From contig NZ_LS483431.1 in the NCBI RefSeq assembly GCF_900475935.1, positions 744,001 to 808,000 of the forward strand: DNA of 64,000 nt, in the 5' to 3' direction. Below the pieces are notes generated by a model. The model did not search any database. It was not told the origin of the DNA and worked only from the letters and a program-made list of their open reading frames with translations. Positions within the stretch are counted from its first letter, which is position 1. Each line of letters opens with the position of its first letter. The DNA comes from Campylobacter fetus subsp. fetus. Lineage in GTDB: Bacteria > Campylobacterota > Campylobacteria > Campylobacterales > Campylobacteraceae. This document shows, in pieces, positions 36,834 through 46,041 of the stretch. A program made the position numbers and the translations under genes.

Positions 36834-38252
36834 ATGTTCGAGACCGTTATAGGATTAGAAGTCCATTGTCAGCTAAATACCAAAACAAAGATATTTTGCA
36901 GTTGTAGCACTAGTTTTGGCGATGAACCAAACACTCACGTATGCCCGACTTGTCTAGCACTTCCTGGAGCACTTCCGGTGTTAAATAAAGAAGCCGTAAA
37001 GAAAGCCATTAGCTTTGGTAAAGCCATAAATGCGACCGTAAATAAAAAAAGTGTCTTTGATAGAAAAAACTATTTTTATCCCGATCTTCCAAAAGCGTAT
37101 CAAATTTCACAATTTACCATTCCTATCGTTGAAAAAGGTGAGCTTTTCATAAAAGTAGGCGGTGAAATAAAAAGAATAGGCATAACAAGAGCTCATCTTG
37201 AAGAAGACGCCGGTAAAAATAATCATGAAACAAACAAAAGTTTAGTAGATCTAAACCGTGCAGGAACTCCGCTTCTTGAGATAGTAAGCGAACCAGATCT
37301 TAGAAATAGCGATGAAGCAGTGGCGTATCTCAAAAAACTTCATAGTATACTTAGGTTTTTAAATATCAGCGACGCAAATATGCAAGAAGGCTCATTTCGT
37401 TGTGATGTAAATGTCAGCATACGTCCAAAAGGCGATGAAAAACTTTATACTAGAGTCGAGATAAAAAACCTAAATTCGTTTAAATTTATCCAAAAAGCCA
37501 TAGAATACGAAGTAGAGCGCCAAATACTGTCTTGGGAAGATGGCAAATATGATGAAGAAGTTTATCAAGAAACAAGGCTTTTTGATACAAATAAGCTTGT
37601 TACAAAGTCGATGAGAAGTAAAGAAGATAGCGCCGAGTATCGTTATTTCCCAGATCCGGACCTGCTTCCTGTCATAATACCTGATGAGATGATGGAAGAA
37701 GCCAGTGTGTTGCCTGAACTTCCAGATGAAAAAAAGGCAAGATATGTAAAAGATCTTGGCATAAAAGAGAGTGATGCCGAAGTCATCATAAGTAGTTATG
37801 AGATGGCGAGATATTTTGAAGATCTTATAGAAGCAAAAAACTCACCGAAACTTGCCGTTACTTGGCTTTGTGTGGAGCTTTTAGGGCGTCTTAAAAACGG
37901 TGTTACGATAGAAACAAGTCCTGTTGATAGTAAAAAACTTTCAAATTTAATAAGTCGCATAGAAGACGGAACTATCAGTCAAAAAGCCGCAAAAGACGTG
38001 CTTGATTATGTTATGGAGCACGATGAAGATGTTAGTAGCGTTATAGAAAAACTCGGTCTTAAACAAGTCAGCGATGATTCGGCGATTTTGGCTATCATTG
38101 ATAGCGTTTTATCTGCAAATAGCGATAAAGTAGCTGAGTTTAAAAGCGGAAAAGACAAGCTTTTTGGATTTTTCGTAGGTCAAGTTATGAAAGAAGGAAA
38201 AGGTGCATTTAACCCAAGCAAGGTAAATGACTTGTTAAAATCAAAACTTTAA
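36834..38252 (+). CDS. gatB: Asp-tRNA(Asn)/Glu-tRNA(Gln) amidotransferase subunit B
   Basis: 472-residue GatB, which with GatA and GatC converts misacylated Glu-tRNA(Gln) and Asp-tRNA(Asn). It opens [20 protein letters not shown], with the zinc-site cysteines C-S-C and [21 protein letters not shown] and D-L-N-R-A-G-T-P-L are conserved, and the C-terminal YqeY-like tail domain (about 330-472) is complete. Confidence 0.96.
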   Translation: MFETVIGLEVHCQLNTKTKIFCSCSTSFGDEPNTHVCPTCLALPGALPVLNKEAVKKAISFGKAINATVNKKSVFDRKNYFYPDLPKAYQISQFTIPIVEKGELFIKVGGEIKRIGITRAHLEEDAGKNNHETNKSLVDLNRAGTPLLEIVSEPDLRNSDEAVAYLKKLHSILRFLNISDANMQEGSFRCDVNVSIRPKGDEKLYTRVEIKNLNSFKFIQKAIEYEVERQILSWEDGKYDEEVYQETRLFDTNKLVTKSMRSKEDSAEYRYFPDPDLLPVIIPDEMMEEASVLPELPDEKKARYVKDLGIKESDAEVIISSYEMARYFEDLIEAKNSPKLAVTWLCVELLGRLKNGVTIETSPVDSKKLSNLISRIEDGTISQKAAKDVLDYVMEHDEDVSSVIEKLGLKQVSDDSAILAIIDSVLSANSDKVAEFKSGKDKLFGFFVGQVMKEGKGAFNPSKVNDLLKSKL

Positions 38253-38263
38253 GAGTCGTAAAT

Positions 38264-39154
38264 ATGAAAATAGCAGTGATAGGAGCCGGTAAGTGGGGAC
38301 AGGCACTTTTTTTTGCTCTTAAGCAAAAAAATAATTGTGTTATAAGTTCTCGTACAAAAAGAGATTTGGAAGATTTTGTAAATTTAAAAGATGCTTTAGA
38401 ATGCGAATATATCGTTTTTAGTATAGCTACGCAAAGTATTAAAGAGTTTTTAAATTTAAACTTTATTGATAAAAATCAAAAAATATTAGTTGCTTCAAAA
38501 GGTATAGAAACTAGTAGTTCTAAATTTATAGATGAGATATTTTGCGAATTTACCAGTTTTGAAAATTTAGCATTTTTAAGCGGTCCTAGCTTTGCTAGTG
38601 AAGTAACACAGAAATTGCCGTGTGCTTTGGTTATCAGTAGTCATAACGAAAATTTGGCAAAAATTTGGGCGGGCGCATTTCCAAATTTTATCAAAACATA
38701 TATAAGCAGCGACGTTATAGGTAGTGAAATTTGCGGAGCTTATAAAAATGTTATCGCGATCGCAAGTGGAATTTGTGATGGTTTAATGCTTGGGAATAAT
38801 GCAAGAGCAAGCTTGATATCGCGCGGACTTGTCGAGATGAGCCGTTTTGGCGAGTATTTCGGTGCTAAAAATGAGACATTTTTGGGGCTTAGTGGAGCCG
38901 GAGATCTATTTTTAACAGCTTCTAGTGTACTTTCAAGAAATTATAGAGTAGGGCTTGGACTTGCAAAAGGAATGCCTATTCATGAAATTTTAAAAGAGCT
39001 TGGAGAGGTTGCAGAGGGCGTACCTACAGCCTATGCTATCACAAGAATCGCAAATGAAAAGTCGATTTATACGCCGATCGCAGCTGAAGTTTGTGCTATG
39101 CTAAATGGAAAAAATGTTAAAGAATCACTCAAGGATTTATTAAAAAGAAAATGA
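38264..39154 (+). CDS. gpsA: NAD(P)H-dependent glycerol-3-phosphate dehydrogenase
   Basis: 296-residue GpsA making sn-glycerol 3-phosphate for phospholipids. Nucleotide-binding loop G-A-G-K-W-G-Q-A-L at residue 7, the F-L-S-G-P-S-F-A-S-E-V motif, catalytic lysine in A-Y-K-N-V-I-A-I-A-S-G and the G-L-S-G-A-G-D-L segment are all present. It overlaps the NagZ-like gene by 4 nt (ATGA). Confidence 0.95.
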   Translation: MKIAVIGAGKWGQALFFALKQKNNCVISSRTKRDLEDFVNLKDALECEYIVFSIATQSIKEFLNLNFIDKNQKILVASKGIETSSSKFIDEIFCEFTSFENLAFLSGPSFASEVTQKLPCALVISSHNENLAKIWAGAFPNFIKTYISSDVIGSEICGAYKNVIAIASGICDGLMLGNNARASLISRGLVEMSRFGEYFGAKNETFLGLSGAGDLFLTASSVLSRNYRVGLGLAKGMPIHEILKELGEVAEGVPTAYAITRIANEKSIYTPIAAEVCAMLNGKNVKESLKDLLKRK

Positions 39155-40215
39155 AAAAATTAATTATATTTTTTGCTAGCGTTTATTTGTTGTTTGGTGC
39201 TTCAAATGATGAAGCAGAGCTTAAAAAGATGATAGGTCAAATGATTATGATAGGATTTAGCCACTCAAGCGCAAATGATAGTTGGACTGATCAACTTGTA
39301 CTTGATGCAGGTTTTGGTCGTATAGGCGGAGTTATGCTTCTTGCTAGAAATATCAGCACAAAAGACGAGCTTATCAAACTTACGAAAAAATTATCTTCAT
39401 CAAAATCAAAACACAAGCTTCTCATTGCTATCGACGAGGAGGGCGGAAAAGTCAGTAGATTTATAAATAAAGACGGCTTTAAGCATTTTCCATCGGCCTA
39501 CGAAGTCGGTAGCAAGATGAATTTAAATAAAGCCGGTATCATATACAAAGATATGGCAGATCAGTTAAAAAACCTTGGAATCAATATGAACTTTGCTCCC
39601 GTCGTCGATGTTTATAATCCAAACTCATCTATAATAGGACAAAAAAATAGAGCATTCAGTAAAAATCCTGATGAAGTTATAGCATATAGTAGCGAGTTTA
39701 TAAAATCATTTGACAAGGCAAACATAAAAACTGTGCTAAAACATTTTCCTGGCCATGGAAATGCTATCAAAGATACTCATAAAGAAAAAACAGTTGTGGA
39801 TAACTACGATTTTGATGAATTAAAGCCGTATTTTGAGTTGATAAAACGAGGTCAAGCAAGTTTCATCATGGTAGCTCACGTGTATATACCAAATTTAGAT
39901 GATAAAAATCCGGCGGTTTTGTCAAAACATATAGTAAGCGATATCTTGAAAAATCGTTTTAAATTTAAAGGTGCAGTTATGAGCGACGATCTTCTTATGA
40001 AAGGTCTTGGCGAGCTTAGCATAGAACAAAAAGTCGTAAGAGCGATAAACGCCGGAGTGGATATAGTTTTGGTTAGTGAGTATTTTTTAAATAATTCAAA
40101 CTCTATAAAAATAATAAATGACGCGATATTAAATGCGGTAAATAGCGGCAAGATAAGCAAAGAGCGTATAAAGGACGCCTATACAAGGATACTTAGATCA
40201 AAAGAAGGTTTATGA
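39151..40215 (+). CDS. Exported glycoside hydrolase family 3 protein (NagZ-like)
   Basis: 354-residue GH3 enzyme, probably a beta-N-acetylglucosaminidase acting on peptidoglycan fragments. A signal peptide (residues 1-16) makes it periplasmic or surface-attached, unlike cytoplasmic enterobacterial NagZ. The NagZ motif K-H-F-P-G-H-G-N-A-I-K-D-T-H is present with the catalytic His-Asp dyad candidates, as is the nucleophile M-S-D-D-L-L-M-K-G. E-E-G-G-K-V-S-R-F is also conserved. Its stop codon overlaps the 3' end of the convergent gene. Confidence 0.88.
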   Translation: MKKLIIFFASVYLLFGASNDEAELKKMIGQMIMIGFSHSSANDSWTDQLVLDAGFGRIGGVMLLARNISTKDELIKLTKKLSSSKSKHKLLIAIDEEGGKVSRFINKDGFKHFPSAYEVGSKMNLNKAGIIYKDMADQLKNLGINMNFAPVVDVYNPNSSIIGQKNRAFSKNPDEVIAYSSEFIKSFDKANIKTVLKHFPGHGNAIKDTHKEKTVVDNYDFDELKPYFELIKRGQASFIMVAHVYIPNLDDKNPAVLSKHIVSDILKNRFKFKGAVMSDDLLMKGLGELSIEQKVVRAINAGVDIVLVSEYFLNNSNSIKIINDAILNAVNSGKISKERIKDAYTRILRSKEGL

Positions 40216-40644
40216 GCTGAATTTATCAAATTCAGCTTTTAAATCGTCTTTTATTTTTTGGCTTACATTTTCTGCATCTTTTAAATTTGAAATAACAAAA
40301 TCGTCTATTTTGCTTAAAAAATTAAAAAGTTTTTCTTCCCAAACTGCTTTATCTTTTGTGTTTGTATTCATAGTTTGTAAAAAAACGAGTTCTTTGCTAA
40401 AATTGCTTAACATCTCTAAACAAGTATCTTTACTAGCACTATCATTTATATTTCCATCGGTTACTAACTCTCTAAGCCATGAGATTTTTTCATCTATGGC
40501 ATTACAAAAGCTATCATAATATGATAAATTTGGATTTAACTCATCTTTTTCTATCTTTTTTGTTAGTTTGTTGATTTGTGAATTTAAAATAGCTGCGATT
40601 ATCATCACCACAATGGCTATTAATATAATATCTTGTTCACCCAT
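40210..40644 (-). CDS. Small membrane-anchored coiled-coil protein, unknown function
   Basis: 144-residue protein with one N-terminal membrane helix (I-I-L-I-A-I-V-V-M-I-I-A-A-I-L at about 5-20) followed by a mostly helical, charged cytoplasmic or periplasmic domain (L-T-K-K-I-E-K-D-E-L; E-N-V-S-Q-K-I-K-D-D-L). No family recognised. ATG 40644 preceded by GGAG is better than the first ATG at 40662; the start lies within the last codons of rarD, so they are coupled. The 3' end contains the terminator of the opposing nagZ-like gene. Confidence 0.7.
   Translation of the reverse strand: MGEQDIILIAIVVMIIAAILNSQINKLTKKIEKDELNPNLSYYDSFCNAIDEKISWLRELVTDGNINDSASKDTCLEMLSNFSKELVFLQTMNTNTKDKAVWEEKLFNFLSKIDDFVISNLKDAENVSQKIKDDLKAEFDKFSS
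40215..40237 (+). terminator. Terminator hairpin of the gpsA/nagZ-like unit
   Basis: Perfect 10-bp stem AGCTGAATTT (40215-40224) / AAATTCAGCT (40228-40237), three-base loop, followed by TTTAAAT. It begins at the last base of the nagZ-like stop codon and lies inside the C-terminal codons of the opposing gene. Confidence 0.55.
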
Positions 40645-41509
40645 TTTTTCTCCATAATCCACTGATACCAGCTATTACTAAGCTAATCCAGATCAAAATA
40701 AAACTGATAAGCTTGTAGCTATCAAGAGTCTCATTATACACAAAAATAGCAATCAAAAGGCTTAAACTAGGGCTTATATACTGCAAAAATCCTATTGTAG
40801 ATAGTTTTAGGTATTTTGTTGATGCGTTGAAGGTTAATAGAGGTATTATGGTAACAAATCCGCTTAAAAATAGTAATAATCCATTTAGTTCAAATCCAAA
40901 TTTACTATTTGAGTTTAATCCAAGATATGAAATATACGCTATAGCTATCGGCACTAAAAGAAGCGTTTCTATAAAAAGCCCTTCAAAAGTCGGAATGCTT
41001 ACTTTCTTGCGAATAAGTCCGTATAATGCAAAAGACAATGGCAATATAAGAGATATAAAAGGCAAGCTTCCAAGTGCGTAAATTTGAATGCATATAGCAA
41101 AAAATACGATTAAAATAGATATTTTTAACGTTGTACTTAGTTTTTCTTTTAAAATTATCGCTCCAAGAAGTATGGAAAAAAGAGGATTTATAAAATATCC
41201 AAGACTTGTTGCTAAGATTTGATTTTGATTTACTGCATATATGAAAATTCCCCAATTTGAAGCTATCAAAATTCCGGTTATAAATAGAGTCAAAGCGACT
41301 TTTTTTATCTTTAGAAGTCGTTTTACATTAATGATTTTATTTCTAAATTTAAGTAAAATAAAAAGTATGATTGCAGACCAGATTATGCGGTGAGCTAATA
41401 TTTCTATCGCTCCTACTGAATCTATAAATTTAAAAAATATAGGAAATACGCCCCACATCGCAAAGGTGCTGATACCTAAAATCAACCCCTTTTTATCGTT
41501 TATGCTCAC
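40637..41509 (-). CDS. rarD: RarD-family EamA transporter
   Basis: 290-residue membrane protein with ten helices. The N-terminal G-I-S-T-F-A-M-W-G-V-F-P-I-F-F-K-F and H-R-I-I-W-S motifs are those of RarD, a DMT-superfamily permease of unknown substrate (named for chloramphenicol sensitivity). The second half has the conserved Q-Y-I-S-P-S-L-S-L-L region. It lies 11 nt downstream of the ABC transporter ATPase gene and could be part of that transcription unit. Confidence 0.88.
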   Translation of the reverse strand: MSINDKKGLILGISTFAMWGVFPIFFKFIDSVGAIEILAHRIIWSAIILFILLKFRNKIINVKRLLKIKKVALTLFITGILIASNWGIFIYAVNQNQILATSLGYFINPLFSILLGAIILKEKLSTTLKISILIVFFAICIQIYALGSLPFISLILPLSFALYGLIRKKVSIPTFEGLFIETLLLVPIAIAYISYLGLNSNSKFGFELNGLLLFLSGFVTIIPLLTFNASTKYLKLSTIGFLQYISPSLSLLIAIFVYNETLDSYKLISFILIWISLVIAGISGLWRKNG

Positions 41510-41520
41510 TTTTAGCCTTA

Positions 41521-42267
41521 TTAATTAGCGCTTAGATTTCCTAAAAACCTAAGTATCCTAGGATTTTTTTGATTCTCAAAGAACTCTTTTGGATTTTCTA
41601 TAGTGATTATTTCACCGCCTTCTAGAAACATTATTTTATTTGCTACATCTTTTGCAAAGTTTAGTTCATGAGTTACTAATACCATGGTTTGTTTCTCTTT
41701 TGCAAGCAGTTTTAAAGTATTTAATACCTCTCCAACAAGCTCTTTATCTAGTGCGCTGGTCGGTTCATCAAGAAGCAAAATATCCGGATTTAAGGCGACT
41801 GCTCTTGCTATAGCTACTCTTTGTTGTTGACCTCCGCTTAGTGAGCTTGGGTATAAATTTATTTTATCGCTAAGTCCAACTTTTTTAATAATTTCAAGAG
41901 CTATGTGCTCAGCTTCGTCTCTATGTATTTTTTGTACGACAATGAGTCCTTCGGTGACATTTTCAAGAGCTGTTTTATGCGGAAAAAGATTATAAGACTG
42001 AAATACCATACCCATTTTTCTTCTAAGTTTTAATATATCTTTTTTATCGATATGCTCACTAAAATCAAGATTTAAAGATCCATCGCAAAAGCTTAAAGTA
42101 CCATTATTAGGCATCTCTAAGTAATTAAGACACCTAAGAAGAGTAGTTTTTCCGCTTCCACTCGGTCCTATAATGGCTAAAATATCTCCCGTATCTACAT
42201 GAAAACTAATATCTTTTAAGATATGATTATTTTTTATAAATTTATTTAAATTTTTAATGTCTAGCAT
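41521..42267 (-). CDS. Polar amino-acid (cystine-type) ABC transporter, ATP-binding subunit
   Basis: 248-residue ATPase of the GlnQ/TcyC type. Walker A G-P-S-G-S-G-K-T-T, Q-loop V-F-Q-S-Y-N-L-F-P-H, signature L-S-G-G-Q-Q-Q-R-V-A-I-A-R and Walker B I-L-L-L-D-E-P-T-S-A-L-D are intact. It is the third gene of the binding protein-permease-ATPase operon on the minus strand, with 8 nt to the permease gene. Confidence 0.93.
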   Translation of the reverse strand: MLDIKNLNKFIKNNHILKDISFHVDTGDILAIIGPSGSGKTTLLRCLNYLEMPNNGTLSFCDGSLNLDFSEHIDKKDILKLRRKMGMVFQSYNLFPHKTALENVTEGLIVVQKIHRDEAEHIALEIIKKVGLSDKINLYPSSLSGGQQQRVAIARAVALNPDILLLDEPTSALDKELVGEVLNTLKLLAKEKQTMVLVTHELNFAKDVANKIMFLEGGEIITIENPKEFFENQKNPRILRFLGNLSAN

Positions 42268-42275
42268 ATTTCCAC

Positions 42276-42938
42276 CTATAAATGTTTGCTGAATTTAATC
42301 TCAAGTTTTGTTTGTAAATAGCCTAAAAATATGCATATGACCCAATATATTAATGCGGCTTCTGAATAAGTAAGTAAAAACTCATAATTTTGAGAAGCTA
42401 TAGTTTGAGCCTCTCTAAATAACTCAGCTACGAGCACTACTGATGCTAAAGAGCTGTCTTTTACAAGGCTAATAAATGTATTTGAGAGTGTTGGCAAAGC
42501 TATTTTAAATGCTTGCGGAGCTATTATTTTTGTAAATGTATCAAAGTTGTTCATACCTATGCTCCAACCAGCTTCCCACTGTCCTTTTGGAACTGCTAAA
42601 ATGCTAGCTCTTATAGTTTCACTAGAGTATGCACCAATATTTAAGCTAAAAGCTATAATTGAGCTTATAAACGGATTTAAAGTTATACCTATATTCGGTA
42701 GTCCATAAAATATGATGAAAAGTTGTACGAGAAGAGGAGTTCCTCTTATTATTGATATATAAAATGCACAGATATATTTTAAAATAGTTGTGAGTAAATT
42801 TTTACTTGAATCGATTCTTATAAGGGCTACCATGATACCGATGCTAATACCTAAGATAAAGGATATTAGGCTAAGAGGAATGGTGTATTGCACCGCTCCT
42901 CTTATCATAGGTAAGAATGATTCTATATAACTATTCAC
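42276..42938 (-). CDS. Polar amino-acid (cystine-type) ABC transporter, permease subunit
   Basis: 220-residue permease of the HisMQ type with about five membrane helices. Conserved segments are [31 protein letters not shown] and the EAA loop with L-V-K-D-S-S-L. Its start overlaps the end of the binding-protein gene by 8 nt. Confidence 0.93.
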   Translation of the reverse strand: MNSYIESFLPMIRGAVQYTIPLSLISFILGISIGIMVALIRIDSSKNLLTTILKYICAFYISIIRGTPLLVQLFIIFYGLPNIGITLNPFISSIIAFSLNIGAYSSETIRASILAVPKGQWEAGWSIGMNNFDTFTKIIAPQAFKIALPTLSNTFISLVKDSSLASVVLVAELFREAQTIASQNYEFLLTYSEAALIYWVICIFLGYLQTKLEIKFSKHL

Positions 42939-43689
42939 TTACGTCAATCCCAAAATATTTTTCAGATATTTTTTTGAGAGTTCCGTCTTTTTTCATTGTA
43001 TCAAGAGCAATATTTATTTTGTCTCTAGCATCTGTTAACTCTTTTTTAAATAAAAACACGCTTTTAGTTCCTTCACCTGTGGTAAATGCTATTTTTACAT
43101 TTGCATCGTTTGTGGTTTTTAAGTAGTTTAAGATAGCAAGTTTATCGTTCATAGTGCCATCTGCTCTACCTTGACTAACAGCTTTTATGGCAGGTGCAAG
43201 ATTATCTACTAAAACGATATTTGCTCCATTGGCAACTGCTGTATCATAGTATGCGCTACCTATGGCTTGCGCTATTTTAGTACCGTTTATATCTTTTAAG
43301 CTTTTTATAGTATCGTTATTCGCTCTTACTGCTATTGCCGCAGATGTCACTATATAAGGATTGCTAAGAGTATAAAGTTCAGCTCTTTTTGGATTGTTAT
43401 CGCTTATTTGATTTGCTATCATATCGAAACGATTTGAATTCAGTCCAGAAAATATAGCATCCCAGTTGGTTTCATAAAATTCCGGTTTAAATCCGGCTCT
43501 TTTAGCTGCTTCTTCTATAACTTCTACATCATATCCTACTAGTTTACCACTGTTATCGTGATAAGTAAATGGACTATATGTTCCTTCTGTGCCTATCCTT
43601 AATACCGGTGCATCGTTTTTATCGCTATTTGCACTGCTGCAACCTATAAAAATCAATGCCGCGAACATAAGGCTAAGTATTTTTTTCAT
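42931..43689 (-). CDS. Cystine-type solute-binding lipoprotein
   Basis: 252-residue family 3 periplasmic binding protein. Lipobox L-I-F-I-G-C predicts lipidation at Cys17. [13 protein letters not shown] and [10 protein letters not shown] are the family signature; [14 protein letters not shown] and the C-terminal [13 protein letters not shown] resemble cystine binders such as FliY/TcyA. Ligand assignment is by this resemblance and is not certain. Confidence 0.88.
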   Translation of the reverse strand: MKKILSLMFAALIFIGCSSANSDKNDAPVLRIGTEGTYSPFTYHDNSGKLVGYDVEVIEEAAKRAGFKPEFYETNWDAIFSGLNSNRFDMIANQISDNNPKRAELYTLSNPYIVTSAAIAVRANNDTIKSLKDINGTKIAQAIGSAYYDTAVANGANIVLVDNLAPAIKAVSQGRADGTMNDKLAILNYLKTTNDANVKIAFTTGEGTKSVFLFKKELTDARDKINIALDTMKKDGTLKKISEKYFGIDVSE

Positions 43690-43716
43690 TTTTTATCCTT
43701 TTATTATATTTTTGTT

Positions 43717-43745
43717 ATACTATCCAAAATAAATAAATATGTCAA
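43717..43745 (-). promoter_or_regulatory. Promoter of the cystine-type ABC operon
   Basis: On the minus strand: -35 TTGACA (43745-43740), 17-nt spacer, -10 TAGTAT (43722-43717). It lies 28 nt before the binding-protein start. The perfect -35 is unusual for Campylobacter. Confidence 0.6.
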
Positions 43746-43817
43746 GTTATCATATATATGTTTTAAACTACTATATATCAGTAATAAAAATAAATAAAAG
43801 GATAAAATATAGTAAAA

Positions 43818-44363
43818 CTATATTCTTTTAATATGCTTTGTATACGCATAGATATATTCATATCCAGAGTATAAAGTAAGAGCCACAGCAACCCACAATA
43901 AAATTGCCCCACCCCACCACTGCATAGTTATAAATCCTATAGCTATCATCTGAAATATCGTTTTTATTTTACCTGCTAGAGATGCACTTATATCGATGTT
44001 TTCGGTTGCCATTACTACCCGAAATCCTGTTATAAAAAACTCTCTAACAAGTATAAGATATACAGCCCAAGGACTTGCTCTATCTACCATCATAAGGCCT
44101 AAAAAAGCAGCTAAAATAAGCATTTTATCTGCTAAAGGATCTAGTATTGCTCCTAATTTTGTTTTTTGATTCCAATTTCTAGCGATATACCCATCAAAAA
44201 AATCAGTAATACTTGCTATAACAAAGATAAGAGCACAAAAATAATTTAACCAGCTTATGTACACAAAATTACTTTGAGTTTCTATTTGCAATAGCAAAAA
44301 AAATAGTAACGGTGCAAGAATAATTCTAAGTAGTGCTAGAGAATTTGGAAGGTTAAGACTCAT
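43818..44363 (-). CDS. pgsA: CDP-diacylglycerol-glycerol-3-phosphate 3-phosphatidyltransferase
   Basis: 181-residue membrane enzyme making phosphatidylglycerophosphate. The CDP-alcohol phosphatidyltransferase motif D-x2-D-G-x2-A-R-x8-G-x3-D-x3-D is seen as D-F-F-D-G-Y-I-A-R-N ... G-A-I-L-D-P-L-A-D-K. Four to five membrane helices. Overlaps the SDR gene by 4 nt (ATGA). Confidence 0.94.
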   Translation of the reverse strand: MSLNLPNSLALLRIILAPLLFFLLLQIETQSNFVYISWLNYFCALIFVIASITDFFDGYIARNWNQKTKLGAILDPLADKMLILAAFLGLMMVDRASPWAVYLILVREFFITGFRVVMATENIDISASLAGKIKTIFQMIAIGFITMQWWGGAILLWVAVALTLYSGYEYIYAYTKHIKRI

Positions 44364-45148
44364 TTAAAAGTTGTACCGCCATCTATTATAAAGGTATGCC
44401 CTGTCACCCAACTAGCTTTTGAGCTACATAGAAATAGACATGCTCCAGCAAGATCTGTCGGTTGACCCATTCTACCAAGCGGACTTAATGCGGCCGTGGC
44501 GTCTCTAACTTCTTCATAATTTGTAAAAGCTCTTAAAGCGTCAGTTTCTATAGGACCGCCGCTTACTACGTTTACGCGGATATTTTTATCTCCAAGTTCT
44601 GTCGCTGCGTATCTTGCCATAGCTTCTACCGCTGCTTTTGCGGTTCCATGACCGCTGTAGTGTTCTATATAAACCAAATTTCCAGTTGAGCTAAGGCTTA
44701 TAACGCTTCCGCTGCCGACTTTTTCCATCCTTTTTGCCGCTTCTTGCGTTCCGCAGACAAAAGCATTAACGGTTGCGGTGAATATATTGTTTATACCGCG
44801 AGGTTTTAATTTCATAAATTTAGTATATCCACCAGCTACTGCTCTACCTGAGATTATAGCGTTTGATATGAAAAAATCAACTCTATCGAAATCCTCGTCT
44901 ATTTGTAAAAATAGCTCTTTATATGTTTCAGGCTCTAATATATTTAACGCATATGCTCTGCTTTTTATATTGAACTCTTTTTCTAGCTCACATGCTTGTT
45001 TTTCAGCCATTTCTTTATTTGAATTATACGTAAATGCTATATTTGCTCCGGCTTTTGCAAACTCTAAAACAATAGCTCTACCGATTCCTCTAGTTCCACC
45101 GCTTATTACTAATGTTTTGCCTTTAAACTCATCATTATAACAACTCAT
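44360..45148 (-). CDS. FabL-like enoyl-ACP reductase (short-chain dehydrogenase superfamily)
   Basis: 262-residue SDR protein. The cofactor motif is G-G-T-R-G-I-G-R-A. The catalytic tyrosine and lysine lie in E-H-Y-S-G-H-G-T-A-K, a Y-x6-K spacing used by enoyl-ACP reductases such as FabI and FabL instead of the Y-x3-K of ordinary SDRs. The surrounding S-L-S-S-T-G and the later N-V-V-S-G-G-P-I-E-T-D-A-L-R segment match B. subtilis FabL as I remember it. Homologues at this locus in Campylobacter are often labelled 7-alpha-hydroxysteroid dehydrogenase; the spacing argues against that. Located between dapA and pgsA with one-base and four-base overlaps. Confidence 0.8.
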   Translation of the reverse strand: MSCYNDEFKGKTLVISGGTRGIGRAIVLEFAKAGANIAFTYNSNKEMAEKQACELEKEFNIKSRAYALNILEPETYKELFLQIDEDFDRVDFFISNAIISGRAVAGGYTKFMKLKPRGINNIFTATVNAFVCGTQEAAKRMEKVGSGSVISLSSTGNLVYIEHYSGHGTAKAAVEAMARYAATELGDKNIRVNVVSGGPIETDALRAFTNYEEVRDATAALSPLGRMGQPTDLAGACLFLCSSKASWVTGHTFIIDGGTTFK

Positions 45149-46041
45149 TAAAATCCTTTTATATCATAACTTTTCATAGTTTCTTCAATCTTTTTAAGAT
45201 TATCTACACTTGGGTTGCAAAGCGGAAGTCTATATTCTAAAGTGTCTATAAGACCTGCTATGAACATAGCTGCTTTTATTGGTATAGGATTACTTTCGCA
45301 AAACATTATTTTATTTATATTATAAAGTCTATCATTTATCTCTTTTGCTTTTAAAAACTCATTATCAAGTGCGTAGTGAGTAAGTGCTGCGGTTTGATCT
45401 GGAAGTAAATTTGAAGTAACAGATATAACGCCTTTACCGCCATTGCTTAAAATAGGATAGTTTATCGCATCTTCACCGCTTAAAACATAAAGTTTTGGCT
45501 CGTGAGCTAGTAGATCAACACATCTATCTATGCTTCCGCTTGCTTCTTTAACTCCGTAAATATTTTCACAGTCGTTAAATAGCCTAATAACGGTTTCAGG
45601 AAGTATATCGCATCCGGTACGACCAGGAACATTATATAGCAGCACAGGTATTTTTACCGAGTTTGCTATATTTTTATAATGAAGATAAAGCCCTTCTTGA
45701 GTTGGTTTGTTATAATACGGAGCTACAGAAAGTATACCGTCGGCTCCATGAGCTTCTGCAAACTCAGCCAAATCCACTGCTTCATGAGTAGCGTTGCTTC
45801 CTGCTCCGGCTAGAACTTTTACTTTTGTATTTTTACAAGTTTCTACGGCTATTTCTATACAAATTCTATGTTCATCGTGAGTTAAAGTGGCACTTTCCCC
45901 AGTAGTTCCTACTGGCACAATAGCGTCAATACCATTTTTGATCTGTCTTTTGATGAGCTTTTCATAGCCTGCTTCATTTAGTTTTCCATTTTTGAATGGA
46001 GTTATAAGAGCCGTCATAGCCCCAAAAATGGCTTTTTTCAT
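45148..46041 (-). CDS. dapA: 4-hydroxy-tetrahydrodipicolinate synthase
   Basis: 297-residue DapA, first committed enzyme of lysine and diaminopimelate synthesis. [10 protein letters not shown] has the active-site threonine, [10 protein letters not shown] the tyrosine, and Y-G-V-K-E-A-S-G the Schiff-base lysine. Start and stop overlap both neighbours, so it is co-translated with the peptidase upstream and the SDR downstream. Confidence 0.96.
   Translation of the reverse strand: MKKAIFGAMTALITPFKNGKLNEAGYEKLIKRQIKNGIDAIVPVGTTGESATLTHDEHRICIEIAVETCKNTKVKVLAGAGSNATHEAVDLAEFAEAHGADGILSVAPYYNKPTQEGLYLHYKNIANSVKIPVLLYNVPGRTGCDILPETVIRLFNDCENIYGVKEASGSIDRCVDLLAHEPKLYVLSGEDAINYPILSNGGKGVISVTSNLLPDQTAALTHYALDNEFLKAKEINDRLYNINKIMFCESNPIPIKAAMFIAGLIDTLEYRLPLCNPSVDNLKKIEETMKSYDIKGF

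Noticed and set aside
44360-45148. 7-alpha-hydroxysteroid dehydrogenase (hdhA)
   Set aside because: Tyr-Lys spacing is six residues rather than three, and local sequence resembles FabL.
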